Shown here piece after piece: positions 52,026 to 60,583 of a stretch of DNA of 64,000 nucleotides. The translations under genes and the position numbers were made by a program. Source of the DNA: Salinisphaera orenii subsp. orenii MK-B5 (GTDB lineage: Bacteria > Pseudomonadota > Gammaproteobacteria > Nevskiales > Salinisphaeraceae); NCBI RefSeq assembly GCF_003788635.1, contig NZ_AYKH01000008.1, positions 35,158 through 99,157 on the forward strand, in the 5' to 3' direction. The notes under the pieces are model-generated. The model ran no database searches, was not told where the DNA came from, and worked only from the letters and a program-made list of their open reading frames with translations. Positions within the stretch are counted from its first letter, which is position 1. Every line of letters begins with the position of its first letter.

Positions 52026-52301
52026 ATGACCCATCGCAATCTCATCGCCCTTACCACCGCCGCCGGCCTCGCCCTGGCGGGCACCACCGCCCTCGCCCAG
52101 AACAACGGCGCCGACAGCGGCTCGATGGGCATCCCCGACGTGGTGAAATCGCTCGAGGGCGAAGGCTACACCCAAATCGAAAGCGTCGAGCACGAGGCCA
52201 ACCGCTACGAGGTGGACGCCACCGCGCCCAACGGCGACCGCGTGGAGCTGGAGGTCGACGAGAACAGCGGCGAGATCCTGCACAGCGAACGCGACGACTG
52301 A
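52026..52301 (+). CDS. Periplasmic PepSY-domain protein
   Basis: 91 residues with a signal peptide (LIALTTAAGLALAGTTALAQ) and a mature part GIPDVVKSLEGEGYTQIESVEHEANRYEVDATAPNGDRVELEVDENSGEILHSERDD that matches the PepSY pattern. Start at 52026 has a GGAG site. It is divergent from the other PepSY gene across 108 bases. Followed by a strong terminator at 52329, so it is a single-gene unit. Confidence 0.85.
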   Translation: MTHRNLIALTTAAGLALAGTTALAQNNGADSGSMGIPDVVKSLEGEGYTQIESVEHEANRYEVDATAPNGDRVELEVDENSGEILHSERDD

Positions 52302-52328
52302 TCCGCCGCCACGCCACCGGCGATCACG

Positions 52329-52354
52329 GGCCCGCCTTCGAGGCGGGCCTTTCT
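52329..52354 (+). terminator. Intrinsic terminator after the PepSY gene
   Basis: GGCCCGCCT (52329-52337), loop TCG, AGGCGGGCC (52341-52349), then TTTCT. A perfect 9-base stem with T tract, 28 bases after the stop. Confidence 0.85.
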
Positions 52355-52461
52355 CGTGGCGTTGGCGCCGACCGTAGACGGCACGGGCGCACGGCGGCGA
52401 CTTCATAGCTGCATGCTACAACGGTAGACTGTCGCGCTTTCCCGACCCATGCGAGTCCGTC

Positions 52462-53670
52462 GTGCGCGAAGACACCCGTCCGGCCCTGACGCCGTCCATG
52501 CCCATCGTCTGGCTGATGGCCGTCGCCTGTGGGCTGTCGGTCGGCGGTCTCTATTACGCCCAGCCGCTGGTCGATCTGCTCGCGCGCACGCTCGAGATCT
52601 CCAGCGCCGCGGCCGCCTCGATCATCACCGTGACCCAGCTCGGCTTCGTCGCCGGGCTGGTCTTCCTCGTCCCCCTCGGGGACTTCTTCAACCGCCGCCG
52701 CCTGGTCCCGCTGGTGAGCACGGGCGCCGGCCTGTCGCTGGCCTGTGCCGCGCTTGCGCCGGGCTTCGAAGGGTTTCTCGTCGCCAGCTTCCTGATCGGC
52801 CTGACCTCGACCGCGGCCCAGATCATGGTGCCGATGGCGGCGCATCTGGCCGCCGACGACCAGCGCGGCGCGGTGGTCGGCCGGGTGATGAGCGGCCTGC
52901 TGATCGGCATCCTGCTCGCCCGCGCCTTCGCCGGCCTGATCGCGGATCTCGCGGGCTGGCGCACGGTCTTCGGCGCGGCCGCGCTGCTGATGCTCGGCCA
53001 GGCGCTGGTGCTGCGGCGCATGCTGCCGGACACCGAGCAGATCGGGGAACGCCTGCGCTACGGCCGGGTGCTGCGCTCGATCGGCGCGCTGCTGGTCGAG
53101 GAGCCGCTGCTGCGCCGGCGCATCGTCTACGGCACGCTCGGCTTCGCCGGCTTCACCATCATGTGGACCTCGCTGCCGTTTCTGCTGGCGCGGGCGCCCT
53201 ACGGCTACAGCGAGACCGCGATCGGGCTGTTCAGCCTGCTCGGCGCGGCCGGCGCCGTCGGCGCGTCGCTGGCCGGCAGCCTGCACGACGCCGGCCGCAA
53301 CAGGGCCGGCACCGCAGCGTTCATCGTCGCAGCCCTGGCCGCCTTCGTGCTCATGGGGCTGGCCCCGCACAGCCTGGTGGCGATCGTGATCGGCATCTTG
53401 CTCATGGACCTCGGCGTCCAGGGCGTGCAGATCCTCAACCAGAGCACCATCTATGCGCTGCGGCCCGAGGCGCGCAGCCGCATCACCACCGCCTACATGG
53501 GCTGTTTCTTCATGGGCGGCGCGGCCGGCTCGCTGGTCGCCGGCTTCGCCGTCGACATCGCGGGCTGGCCCGGTGCGATGGCCGTGGCCGGCGCGCTGGA
53601 GGCGGGCGCGCTGGTTTTCTGGTGCACCGAACGCCGGGCCGCGGCGAGCGCGAGCCAGGGTCGGGCGTGA
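52462..53670 (+). CDS. MFS transporter, efflux-type
   Basis: 402 residues with ~12 membrane helices. The motif A region (LGFVAGLVFLVPLGDFFNRRRLVPL) between helices 2 and 3 is clear, and YYAQPLVDLLARTLEISSAAAASIITVTQLG fits the YnfM/arabinose-efflux group. The GTG start at 52462 has no good ribosome site; an in-frame ATG at 52498 (MPIVWLMAVACG) is the alternative. Substrate unknown. It is not obviously linked to the neighbouring cofactor genes. Confidence 0.88.
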   Translation: MREDTRPALTPSMPIVWLMAVACGLSVGGLYYAQPLVDLLARTLEISSAAAASIITVTQLGFVAGLVFLVPLGDFFNRRRLVPLVSTGAGLSLACAALAPGFEGFLVASFLIGLTSTAAQIMVPMAAHLAADDQRGAVVGRVMSGLLIGILLARAFAGLIADLAGWRTVFGAAALLMLGQALVLRRMLPDTEQIGERLRYGRVLRSIGALLVEEPLLRRRIVYGTLGFAGFTIMWTSLPFLLARAPYGYSETAIGLFSLLGAAGAVGASLAGSLHDAGRNRAGTAAFIVAALAAFVLMGLAPHSLVAIVIGILLMDLGVQGVQILNQSTIYALRPEARSRITTAYMGCFFMGGAAGSLVAGFAVDIAGWPGAMAVAGALEAGALVFWCTERRAAASASQGRA

Positions 53671-53745
53671 TCCCGATTGCCACGCGTGCGTTCGGGCTCT
53701 AGCCTTGGACGGATCCTGTCCCCAGACACGCCGCGACGGCGCACC

Positions 53746-54471
53746 ATGAGCGAATCCATCACCGTCACCGTCGAATGCTTCGGCGAACTCCGGAACCTGA
53801 TGGCCGGCGACACGGTCACGCTCGCGGTGGCGACCCCGTACACGCCGGCCGCGCTCATCGCGGCCGCCCGGCAGCAACACCCCGGCGCGGCCGATCTGCT
53901 CTCGCGCACCGCCTGCGCCCGCGGCGACACGCTGCTGGCCGCGGACGCGGTGCTGGCCGACGGCGACACCGTCGCGCTGATCCCACCGGTCTCCGGCGGC
54001 CAGCCGGAACGGGCCCCCGACACGCGCCATCTGCGCGCGGACGAACTCGATCTCGACGCCCTTATGGCCGAGACCGAGGACGAGACCTGCGGCGCGCTGG
54101 TGGTCTTCGGCGGCACCGTGCGTCTGGCCAACAACGGCCGCGACGTCACCGCGATGGATTATTCCGCCTACGGCCCGCTGGCCGCGCGCACCATGGCCGA
54201 GATCGAGGCCGAAACGATCGAGCGTTTCGGCGTCGCCGCCTGCCGCATCCAGCACCGTACCGGGCGGCTCGGGCTCGGCGCGGTCAGCGTCTACATCGTG
54301 GTGCGGGCCGTGCACCGGGCCGAAGCCTTCGACGCCGCCCGCCACGCGCTCGAGGAACTCAAGGCCCGTGTCGCGGTGTGGAAGAACGAACACTACGCCG
54401 ACGGCAGCAGCGCCTATCTGGAAGGCACCGAGGTCGTCGGCCCCGAACGCCCGCGAGGAGACCGCCGATGA
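53746..54471 (+). CDS. MoaD-MoaE fusion (molybdopterin synthase)
   Basis: 241 residues joining both subunits of molybdopterin synthase, which puts the dithiolene sulphurs on cPMP. Residues 1-85 are MoaD-like (ECFGELRNLMAGDTVTLAV...VALIPPVSGG) and 93-241 are MoaE (LRADELDLDALM.., GALVVFGGTVRLANNGRDVTAMDYSAYGPLA, LKARVAVWKNEHYADGSSAYLE with the catalytic lysines). The MoaD Gly-Gly (84-85) is internal, though it must be a free C-terminus to carry sulphur, so cleavage after it is expected, as known for mycobacterial MoaX. Its stop overlaps the next gene (ATGA). Confidence 0.88.
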   Translation: MSESITVTVECFGELRNLMAGDTVTLAVATPYTPAALIAAARQQHPGAADLLSRTACARGDTLLAADAVLADGDTVALIPPVSGGQPERAPDTRHLRADELDLDALMAETEDETCGALVVFGGTVRLANNGRDVTAMDYSAYGPLAARTMAEIEAETIERFGVAACRIQHRTGRLGLGAVSVYIVVRAVHRAEAFDAARHALEELKARVAVWKNEHYADGSSAYLEGTEVVGPERPRGDRR

Positions 54472-55388
54472 AGGATGTGGGCATGAAGCCCGAGACCCTG
54501 CGCTCGGCCACCGCCACCGCCAGTTTCCACGCCCCCGGCCACTGCCTGCGGCGCATCGCCGAGCGCGACACCGAAAAGGGCGATCCGCAGGCCTCGGCCC
54601 GCATCGCCGGCATTCTCGCGGCCAAGCGCACCGACGAACTGCTGCCGCTGTGTCATCCGCTGCCGATCCACGCCGCCGAGGTGCACTTCACGATCGAGGA
54701 TGCCCGCGTGGTGATCGAGGCCGAAGTCCACACGATCGGCCCGACCGGCGTCGAGATGGAGGCGCTCACGGCCGCGAGCATGGCCGCGCTGACGCTCTAC
54801 GACATGCTCAAGCCCTACGCCGAGCCCGAGGAGCTGGCCATCGGCGAGACCCGTCTCGTCGACAAGACCGGGGGCAAGAGCGACTTCAAGCGCACGCTGA
54901 AACAGCCGCTGTCCGCGCAGGTGCTGATGGTCTCGAACCCCGTGGCCGACGGCAACAAGCCGGACACCGCCGGCCGCGGGGTCTTCGAGGGGCTCGAGAC
55001 GGCCGGCTTCGCGCCGCTCGGCTACGAGATCCTGCCCGACGACGCCGATCGGGTGCGCGCGGCCGTGCAGACCGCGATCGATGCCGGCACTCAACTCGTC
55101 GTCACCGTCGGCGGCACCGGCATCGGCCCGAAGGACCGGGTGGTCGAGACGGTCGAACCGATGCTGACCACGCCGATGCCGGGTCTCATGGAGGCCGCCC
55201 GCGCCTTCGGCCAGCGGCGCACGCCCTACGCCGTGCTTTCGCGCGGGGTCTCCGGCTTCGCCGGCAACAGCCTGGTGGTGACCTTCCCGGGCAGCCGCTC
55301 GGGCGCGGCGGAGACCCTGGCCGCACTGCTGCCGAGCCTGGTGCACGTGCTGGAGATCCACCAGCGCTTCGCGGGCCACGCCGGCTGA
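54468..55388 (+). CDS. MoaC-MoaB fusion (Moco biosynthesis)
   Basis: 306 residues. Residues ~7-145 are MoaC, which with MoaA makes cPMP (KGDPQASARIAGILAAKRTDELLPLCHPLPIHAAEV, TGVEMEALTAASMAALTLYDMLK, VDKTGGKSDF). Residues ~148-306 are MoaB/MogA-like, adenylating molybdopterin (QVLMVSNPVADGNKPDTAGRG, VTVGGTGIGPKDRVVETVEPML, LSRGVSGFAGNSLVVTFPGSRSGAAETLAALLP). Bifunctional MoaC/MoaB proteins are known. A GAGGAG site precedes the ATG. moaA, moeA and mobA are not in the window. Confidence 0.92.
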   Translation: MKDVGMKPETLRSATATASFHAPGHCLRRIAERDTEKGDPQASARIAGILAAKRTDELLPLCHPLPIHAAEVHFTIEDARVVIEAEVHTIGPTGVEMEALTAASMAALTLYDMLKPYAEPEELAIGETRLVDKTGGKSDFKRTLKQPLSAQVLMVSNPVADGNKPDTAGRGVFEGLETAGFAPLGYEILPDDADRVRAAVQTAIDAGTQLVVTVGGTGIGPKDRVVETVEPMLTTPMPGLMEAARAFGQRRTPYAVLSRGVSGFAGNSLVVTFPGSRSGAAETLAALLPSLVHVLEIHQRFAGHAG

Positions 55389-55555
55389 TCGCCCGCGCCC
55401 GTCGGGCGCAGGAAGCGGGCGCCTCGACAAGGCGTGCGGAAGGCATCGGGCAATGCGTCGTCGCCGCCATCCGGCCTCGGTCCGGCGCCGCCACGGTGAC
55501 GCGTCACACGGCGATTCGCGCATCGGGCCGGTCGGGGCAATCCGACAGCCCGACC

Positions 55556-56653
55556 CTACAGCCCGCCGAGACGCGCCCAGGCCTGCTCGGCCAGCGCCAG
55601 GCTCTTGATCACCGCGTACAGGGGTTCGCCTTCGGCCAGCGCCAGGCGTTCGGCCGAGTAGCGGGTGATGCGCGCCGCCAGACGCTGGTTGCCGATCGCC
55701 AGCGTCACCTCGACCGCCTGATCGCCGTCCTGCGCGATCGCGGCCACGCGCCCGGCGAGCACGTTGAGCGCGCTGATGTCCTCCGGCCGCGAGCGCGCGA
55801 GCATGACGTCGCGGGCACGCACGTGCAGGTGCACGCGGCCGCCCGGGGCCTGATCCAGCCGCGGCACGAACAGCGGCTGGCCCTCGCAGTCGAGCGCACT
55901 CAGCCCGTGTGCGGCCGTGCCGCGGATCTCGGCCCGCAGCAGCGTGCCGGCGTCGCGGGCGTGCTCCGGGCCGAGCAAATCGGGGCGGGCCAGAAAGGCC
56001 GCGCTCTTGCCGGAGAACACGACGCGGCCGTCGCGCAGGGCCACCACATGACGGTTGGCCAGCCGCAGCATTTCGTCGAGCTGATGAGAGACGAACACGA
56101 TCGGCAGCTCGGACTCGCGGCTGAGGCGTTCGATATAGGGCAGCACCTCCGCCTTGCGGGCGGCGTCGAGCGAGGCCAGCGGCTCGTCCAGCAGCAGCAT
56201 CGCCGGGTTGGCCAGCAGCGCCCGGCCGATGGCCACGCGCTGGGCCTCGCCGCCGGACAGGCCGGCCACGCGGCGATCGAGCAGCGCGCCGATATCGAGC
56301 ATGTCGACGACGCGGTCGAAGCGCGCGGCGGCGGGTCGGGCGCGCGCGAACCAGGCGCCGTAGCGCAGATTGCGGGCCACGTTCAGATGCGGGAACAGCC
56401 GCGCCTGCTGGAAGACATAGCCGATGCGCCGGCGGTGCGCGGGCACGCGAATGCCGCGGTCGCTGTCGAACACGCAGCGACCGGCGATCTCGATCCGGCC
56501 GCGCCGGGGCGTGATCAGCCCGGCGACGAGCCGCAGCAGCGTGCTCTTGCCGGCGCCGGAGGGGCCGAACAGGCCGGTCACCCGCTCGCGGCTGTCCAGC
56601 GCATAGGCCAGATCGAAATCGCCGAGGCGGTGTTCGACGTCCAGCGACAGCAT
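55556..56653 (-). CDS. modC: Molybdate ABC transporter ATP-binding protein
   Basis: 365 residues. Walker A GPSGAGKST (30-38), signature LSGGEAQRVAIGRAL, Walker B LLLDEPLASLD, H-loop VSHQLDEM. The C-terminal ~100 residues form the MOP/TOBE domain (RVHLHVRARDVMLARSRPEDISALNVLAGRVAAI) that binds oxyanion, typical of ModC. The gap to modB is 4 bases. Convergent with the moa genes. Confidence 0.95.
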   Translation of the reverse strand: MLSLDVEHRLGDFDLAYALDSRERVTGLFGPSGAGKSTLLRLVAGLITPRRGRIEIAGRCVFDSDRGIRVPAHRRRIGYVFQQARLFPHLNVARNLRYGAWFARARPAAARFDRVVDMLDIGALLDRRVAGLSGGEAQRVAIGRALLANPAMLLLDEPLASLDAARKAEVLPYIERLSRESELPIVFVSHQLDEMLRLANRHVVALRDGRVVFSGKSAAFLARPDLLGPEHARDAGTLLRAEIRGTAAHGLSALDCEGQPLFVPRLDQAPGGRVHLHVRARDVMLARSRPEDISALNVLAGRVAAIAQDGDQAVEVTLAIGNQRLAARITRYSAERLALAEGEPLYAVIKSLALAEQAWARLGGL

Positions 56654-56657
56654 CGGC

Positions 56658-57347
56658 TCAGCCGGCCCCGCGCAGCCGCTTGACCCGGCGCGCGATCAGC
56701 TCCGAGGCCACCAGCGCCGCCAGCGACACGGCCACCGAGATCGCGATCAGCTGCGCGGCCTGCGCCTCCCCGCCCGGCACCTGGATGAAGCTGTAGATCG
56801 CCAACGGCAGCGTGCGGGTCTCGCCCGGGATGTTGGCCGCGAAGGTGATGGTGGCGCCAAACTCGCCGAGGGCACGCGCGAAGGCCAGTACCATGCCGGC
56901 GATGATGCCCGGCAGCGCCAGCGGCAGCGTGACCGTCACCCGGACCCAGATCGGCGACGCGCCCAGCGTGGCGGCGGCGTCCTCCACGCGCGTGTCGATG
57001 GCCTCCAGCGACAGTCTGATCGGGCGCACCATCAGCGGAAAGCCCATCACCGCACCGGCCAGCGCCGCGCCGGTCCAGTGGAAGGCGAAGGTCAACCCGA
57101 AGGTGGCGTCCAGCCAGGCGCCCAGCGGGCTGTTGCGCCCGAGCGCGACCAGCAGCAGATAGCCGGTGACCACCGGCGGCAGCACCAGCGGCAGGTGCAC
57201 GAGCGCATCCAGCACCATCCGCCCGCGGCGGCGCGAGCGCGCCAGAAACCAGGCCGCGGCCAGCGCCAGCGGCAGACTGCAGGCTACCGCGGTCAGCGCG
57301 ACCTGCAGACTCAGCCAGAGGATCTCGGCCTGGGCCGCGTCCAGCAC
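56658..57347 (-). CDS. modB: Molybdate ABC transporter permease
   Basis: 229 residues, about five membrane helices, with the EAA loop EDAAATLGASPIWVRVTVTLPLALPGIIAGM that contacts ModC, and ALGEFGATITFAANIPGETRTLPLAIYSFIQ, a ModB hallmark. GTG start three bases after the modA stop. Confidence 0.95.
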   Translation of the reverse strand: MLDAAQAEILWLSLQVALTAVACSLPLALAAAWFLARSRRRGRMVLDALVHLPLVLPPVVTGYLLLVALGRNSPLGAWLDATFGLTFAFHWTGAALAGAVMGFPLMVRPIRLSLEAIDTRVEDAAATLGASPIWVRVTVTLPLALPGIIAGMVLAFARALGEFGATITFAANIPGETRTLPLAIYSFIQVPGGEAQAAQLIAISVAVSLAALVASELIARRVKRLRGAG

Positions 57348-57350
57348 CGG

Positions 57351-58145
57351 CTAGCCGCCCCCGCCGGGCCGCTTGAAGCCCCAGTCGCGAAACACCCGGC
57401 CGGCGGTTTCGCCGTTCAGGAATTCCACGAACGCGGGCGCAGACTCGGCGGCCGACGCCGCGACGACCGCGGCGGGGTAGACGATCGAATCGTGGCTATC
57501 GTCCAGGAAGGCGTCGACCACGCGCACATCGTCCTCGGCGACGGCGTCGCTGGCATAGACCACCCCCAGCGGCGCCTCGCCGCGCGCGACCAGCGCCAGC
57601 GCCCCGCGCACGTCCTCAGTCTGGGCGATTCGGCCCGCCAGCGCCGACCATACGCCCAGCGACTGCAGCGCCTGGCGGCCGTAGATGCCCGCGGGCACGG
57701 CCTCGGTGTGGGCCATGGCGAGATAATCGTCGGCCAGCGTTTCCGCGATCGGGAAATCCGGCGCCACCCGCAGGTCGATATCGCTGTCGCGCGGAGCCAC
57801 CAGCACCAGCGCGTTGGCCAGCACGTCGACCCGCGACGCGTTCTTCAGCCGGCCGTCGGCCTGCAGCCGATCCATCCAGTCGCGGTTGGCGGAGACGAAC
57901 ACATCCGCCGGCGCACCGCGCTCGATCTGGCGCGCCAGCGTCGAACTGCCGGCGTAGCTGACGTCGATATCGACGTCGTGGTCGGCCTCGTAGGCCGCGA
58001 CCACCTCGTCCATCGCATTCTTCAGGCTGGCCGCGGCGAACACCAGCAGCGACCGCTCGTGCGCGGCCGCGCCGGCCGGCACGACCATCGCGCAGAGAAA
58101 CACGGCCACGGCATGCCGGAGAAACCGGCCTGGAATCAGTCTCAT
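57351..58145 (-). CDS. modA: Periplasmic molybdate-binding protein
   Basis: 264 residues with a signal peptide (HAVAVFLCAMVVPAGAAA) and a ModA mature part: LLVFAAASLKNAMDEVVAAYEADHDVDIDVSYAGSSTLARQIERGAPADVFVSANRDWMDRL (Ser residues of the oxyanion site in AAASLKNA and AGSSTLA). The start at 58145 lies downstream of the operator; the longer open frame begins inside the ModE box and is rejected. Confidence 0.95.
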   Translation of the reverse strand: MRLIPGRFLRHAVAVFLCAMVVPAGAAAHERSLLVFAAASLKNAMDEVVAAYEADHDVDIDVSYAGSSTLARQIERGAPADVFVSANRDWMDRLQADGRLKNASRVDVLANALVLVAPRDSDIDLRVAPDFPIAETLADDYLAMAHTEAVPAGIYGRQALQSLGVWSALAGRIAQTEDVRGALALVARGEAPLGVVYASDAVAEDDVRVVDAFLDDSHDSIVYPAAVVAASAAESAPAFVEFLNGETAGRVFRDWGFKRPGGGG

Positions 58146-58215
58146 GGTCTTCGCTGAAGTCGAATCGACGGCGACCGGCACGACGACAGCCCGCGTTACC
58201 GATAGCCGGAGAATA

Positions 58216-58243
58216 ATCGCTATATACATTAATACATAACGCT
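58216..58243. promoter_or_regulatory. ModE-type operator upstream of modA
   Basis: ATCGCTATATA (58216-58226), six bases, TACATAACGCT (58233-58243). The left arm equals the E. coli ModE half-site and the right arm differs from TATATAACGAT at two positions. It lies ~70 bases upstream of modA. Further outer repeats GATAGC (58201) and GCTATC (58241) extend the symmetry. Molybdate-bound ModE should repress modABC here; modE itself is not in the window. Confidence 0.85.
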
Positions 58244-58435
58244 ATCGGCGACCACACATCCAGCGGTGTCACTGCGAGCCTAAGTGTCATCACGGATACC
58301 GTCGCCCGACCCGTAAGCCTACCGTCTGCGACGTCGCGTCAGGCCGCGCGGCGTGGTATGGCCGGCACCGCCGGCCCACGACATCACCGGCCGATCGGAC
58401 TCCAAGCGGGTCCGGCGCATTCCAAGGAGAACACT

Positions 58436-58774
58436 ATGCGTTCGAACAAGACTTTCTTCACGCCCCTGCTCGCCGCCCTGATCAGTGCGGGCGCGCTCAC
58501 CCTGGGCGGCACCGCGATCGCCGGGTCGGATTCGGGCTCCGACGAGTCGATGTCGGGCGAAAGCGGCATGACCACCGACGAGGCGTCGAGCGAAAGCGGC
58601 ATGGCCGAGAAGTCGCACAGCAGCGATCACAACGGCATGTCGAAGTCCGAGCTCGGCACGTCGAACGGCAAGGCGGGCCAGTCCGAGGACGACGCCATGT
58701 CCGAAAGCGACGCGATGTCGGAGAACGGCGCCAAGTCGCAGGACGACCTGACCGGCGACAACGACAGCATGTAG
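58436..58774 (+). CDS. Secreted Met/Ser/Asp-rich peptide (MXKDX/MrpX-like)
   Basis: 112 residues. Signal peptide ~1-29 (LLAALISAGALTLGGTAIA), then a low-complexity acidic mature part of ~83 residues with 7 Met and no Cys (SDESMSGESGM, SESGMAEK, HNGMSKSE, EDDAMSESDAMSE). No fold is expected. An AAGGAG site lies just before the ATG. It resembles the more regular protein at 61508 in length, signal and ribosome-site region (GGAGAAC just before the ATG in both). Likely periplasmic and Met-oxidisable (inference). Confidence 0.75.
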   Translation: MRSNKTFFTPLLAALISAGALTLGGTAIAGSDSGSDESMSGESGMTTDEASSESGMAEKSHSSDHNGMSKSELGTSNGKAGQSEDDAMSESDAMSENGAKSQDDLTGDNDSM

Positions 58775-58801
58775 ATCGACGCTGCAGGTCGTATCGTCAT
58801 G

Positions 58802-58828
58802 AGGGCAGCCTTCGAGCTGCCCTTTTTC
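58802..58828 (+). terminator. Intrinsic terminator after the first Met-rich gene
   Basis: AGGGCAGC (58802-58809), loop CTTCGA, GCTGCCCT (58816-58823), followed by TTTTC. It lies 27 bases after the stop, so this is a single-gene transcript. The 276 bases after it up to the kinase gene hold no supported gene. Confidence 0.85.
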
Positions 58829-59104
58829 ATGGATACGGTTCACGGGCGAGCCGCACTCGACTCGCGCGGGACGGCCCCCGTGCCGGCTTCCGCGCAAAGC
58901 ACCCCTGGCCGCCCCGGCGATGACGCGATCATCGTCGCGCCACACTCTCGCCACCGACCGCTCGGCCGCGGCCGGCAACGGCAGCACGAATCCAGGCCTG
59001 GCATGCGGCGTACGAGGCGAGCACACCTTGACCCCTTCGATTGACCGACAGCCGGCTCGAGCCGGCACCGGCCCCGCGCGGCCACGGCAATCCTCACGAT
59101 TCGG

Positions 59105-60583
59105 TCACGCGATCGGCAGATCGAATGCCGCCCGTGTGCCCGCTCCCGGCGTGCTTTGCAGCCGCAGACGCGTGCCGTGCCGGGCACAGATCTCGTCGAC
59201 GATCGACAGCCCCAGACCCGAGCCCTCGCCGTTCCGGCGCGAGGCCGGCGTGCGATAGAAACGCTGGGTGACGAGCGTCAGTTCATCCGCCGACAGGCCG
59301 ATGCCGGTATCGACGACCGCCACCTCGACCCGCGAGCCCGTGGCGTGGGCGCACACCCGCACCGTGCCGCCCGCCGGCGTCGCCGCGACGGCGTTGTCGA
59401 GAAGATTGGCGAGCACCCGGTCGATGAGCGCGAGATCCGCGGCCACGGCGGGGAGCGTGGGCGCGCAGTCGATCACCAGTTCCACGCGCGCCTCGAGCGC
59501 CTGCGGGCGGAACTTGCCGACGATGTCGTGAATCAGTTCCGCCAGCGAGAACGTGTCCACGCCCAGCGGTCGTTCGAAAGCGTCGACCCGGGCCAGCGTC
59601 GACAGCTGGCGCGCCAGCCGGGTCAGCCGGTCGGCGTTGGCCAGGATCGCAGCCAGATGGGCCTGACGGGTCTCGGCCGGCAGGTTGTCGGCCTTGCGCA
59701 GCTGCTCGGCATAACCGCGCAGCGAGGTCAGCGGGGTGCGGAAATCGTGCGACAGGTTGGCGACCAGTTCCCGCCGCTGGCGGTCGTTTTCGCGCAGCGC
59801 GTCGAGCTGGGCCTCGATGGTCGCGGCCATATCGTTGAACGCGCGTGACAGATGACCGATCTCGTCGGCCCGACCGGGCGCGATGCGCTGGCCATAGTCG
59901 CCCACCGCGAACCGCTCCACAGCCGCGGTGAGCTTGCGAAAACGCCGGGTCAGCAGCGCGAACAACAGCAGGCCGAGCGCACCGGCAAGCACCACCGCTA
60001 GCGTGCCGGCGATGAGCAGCGTGCGCGTGATGCTGCTGGTGCGCAGCATGGCGAACATGGACATGCGCGCGCCGGCATCGAGCACGGCCAGCAGGTAGCC
60101 CGGTCGAGCGGCCGCCCCGAAGCGCACCGGCGCCACCGAAAAGACGCTGTCGCGATGCGAACACGGCGCGTTGAGCAGTACCGGCAGCATGGGCTCGTCG
60201 GCCAGCAGATCCTCGAGCGTGCCCACCGGCACCCGCGCGTTGGCGCTGCAGCCGGGCTCGGCGTAGTTGCCGACCACGCGGCCTTCGGCGTCGAGCAGGT
60301 AGAGCGATACCGCCGGGTTGATCGACAGGATGCGCTCGGCGGCGCGGTGCGCGGCCGGCGAATCCGGACCGGCGCCGAGCGGCTCCCGCATGATCTGCGC
60401 GAGATTGTCGGCGAGATCGATCTGGGTGCGCTGCTGCCACTCGCGGCCAAGCTGCTCGAACTGACTCACCGCCACCCAGGCCGCGGTCACCGACAGCAGC
60501 AGCAGCCCGGCCAGATAGACGAACACGATGCGCGCATAGAGGCTGCGCGATACGTTCGCGATCCGCTGCCAGGCGCGCCTCAT
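59105..60583 (-). CDS. Sensor histidine kinase
   Basis: 492 residues: helix (~17-38), a periplasmic sensor (~40-175) with two Cys (PGCSAN and APCSHRD) that may pair, second helix (~190-215), HAMP (LTRRFRKLTAAVERFAVGDYGQRI), HisKA with His in LVANLSHDFRTPLTSLRGYAEQL, and HATPase_c (LANLLDNAVAAT, VVDTGIGLS, GEGSGLGLSIVDEIC). The ATG overlaps the response regulator stop (ATGA). It lies between two Met-rich peptide genes, and the periplasmic Cys pair would suit a redox or oxidant signal (inference). Confidence 0.92.
   Translation of the reverse strand: MRRAWQRIANVSRSLYARIVFVYLAGLLLLSVTAAWVAVSQFEQLGREWQQRTQIDLADNLAQIMREPLGAGPDSPAAHRAAERILSINPAVSLYLLDAEGRVVGNYAEPGCSANARVPVGTLEDLLADEPMLPVLLNAPCSHRDSVFSVAPVRFGAAARPGYLLAVLDAGARMSMFAMLRTSSITRTLLIAGTLAVVLAGALGLLLFALLTRRFRKLTAAVERFAVGDYGQRIAPGRADEIGHLSRAFNDMAATIEAQLDALRENDRQRRELVANLSHDFRTPLTSLRGYAEQLRKADNLPAETRQAHLAAILANADRLTRLARQLSTLARVDAFERPLGVDTFSLAELIHDIVGKFRPQALEARVELVIDCAPTLPAVAADLALIDRVLANLLDNAVAATPAGGTVRVCAHATGSRVEVAVVDTGIGLSADELTLVTQRFYRTPASRRNGEGSGLGLSIVDEICARHGTRLRLQSTPGAGTRAAFDLPIA

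Noticed and set aside
58319..59068. Minus-strand frame overlapping the first Met-rich gene, with His/Val/Ala repeats
   Set aside because: It is the reverse complement of the low-complexity Met/Asp repeats; the + strand frame has the signal peptide, ribosome site and terminator.
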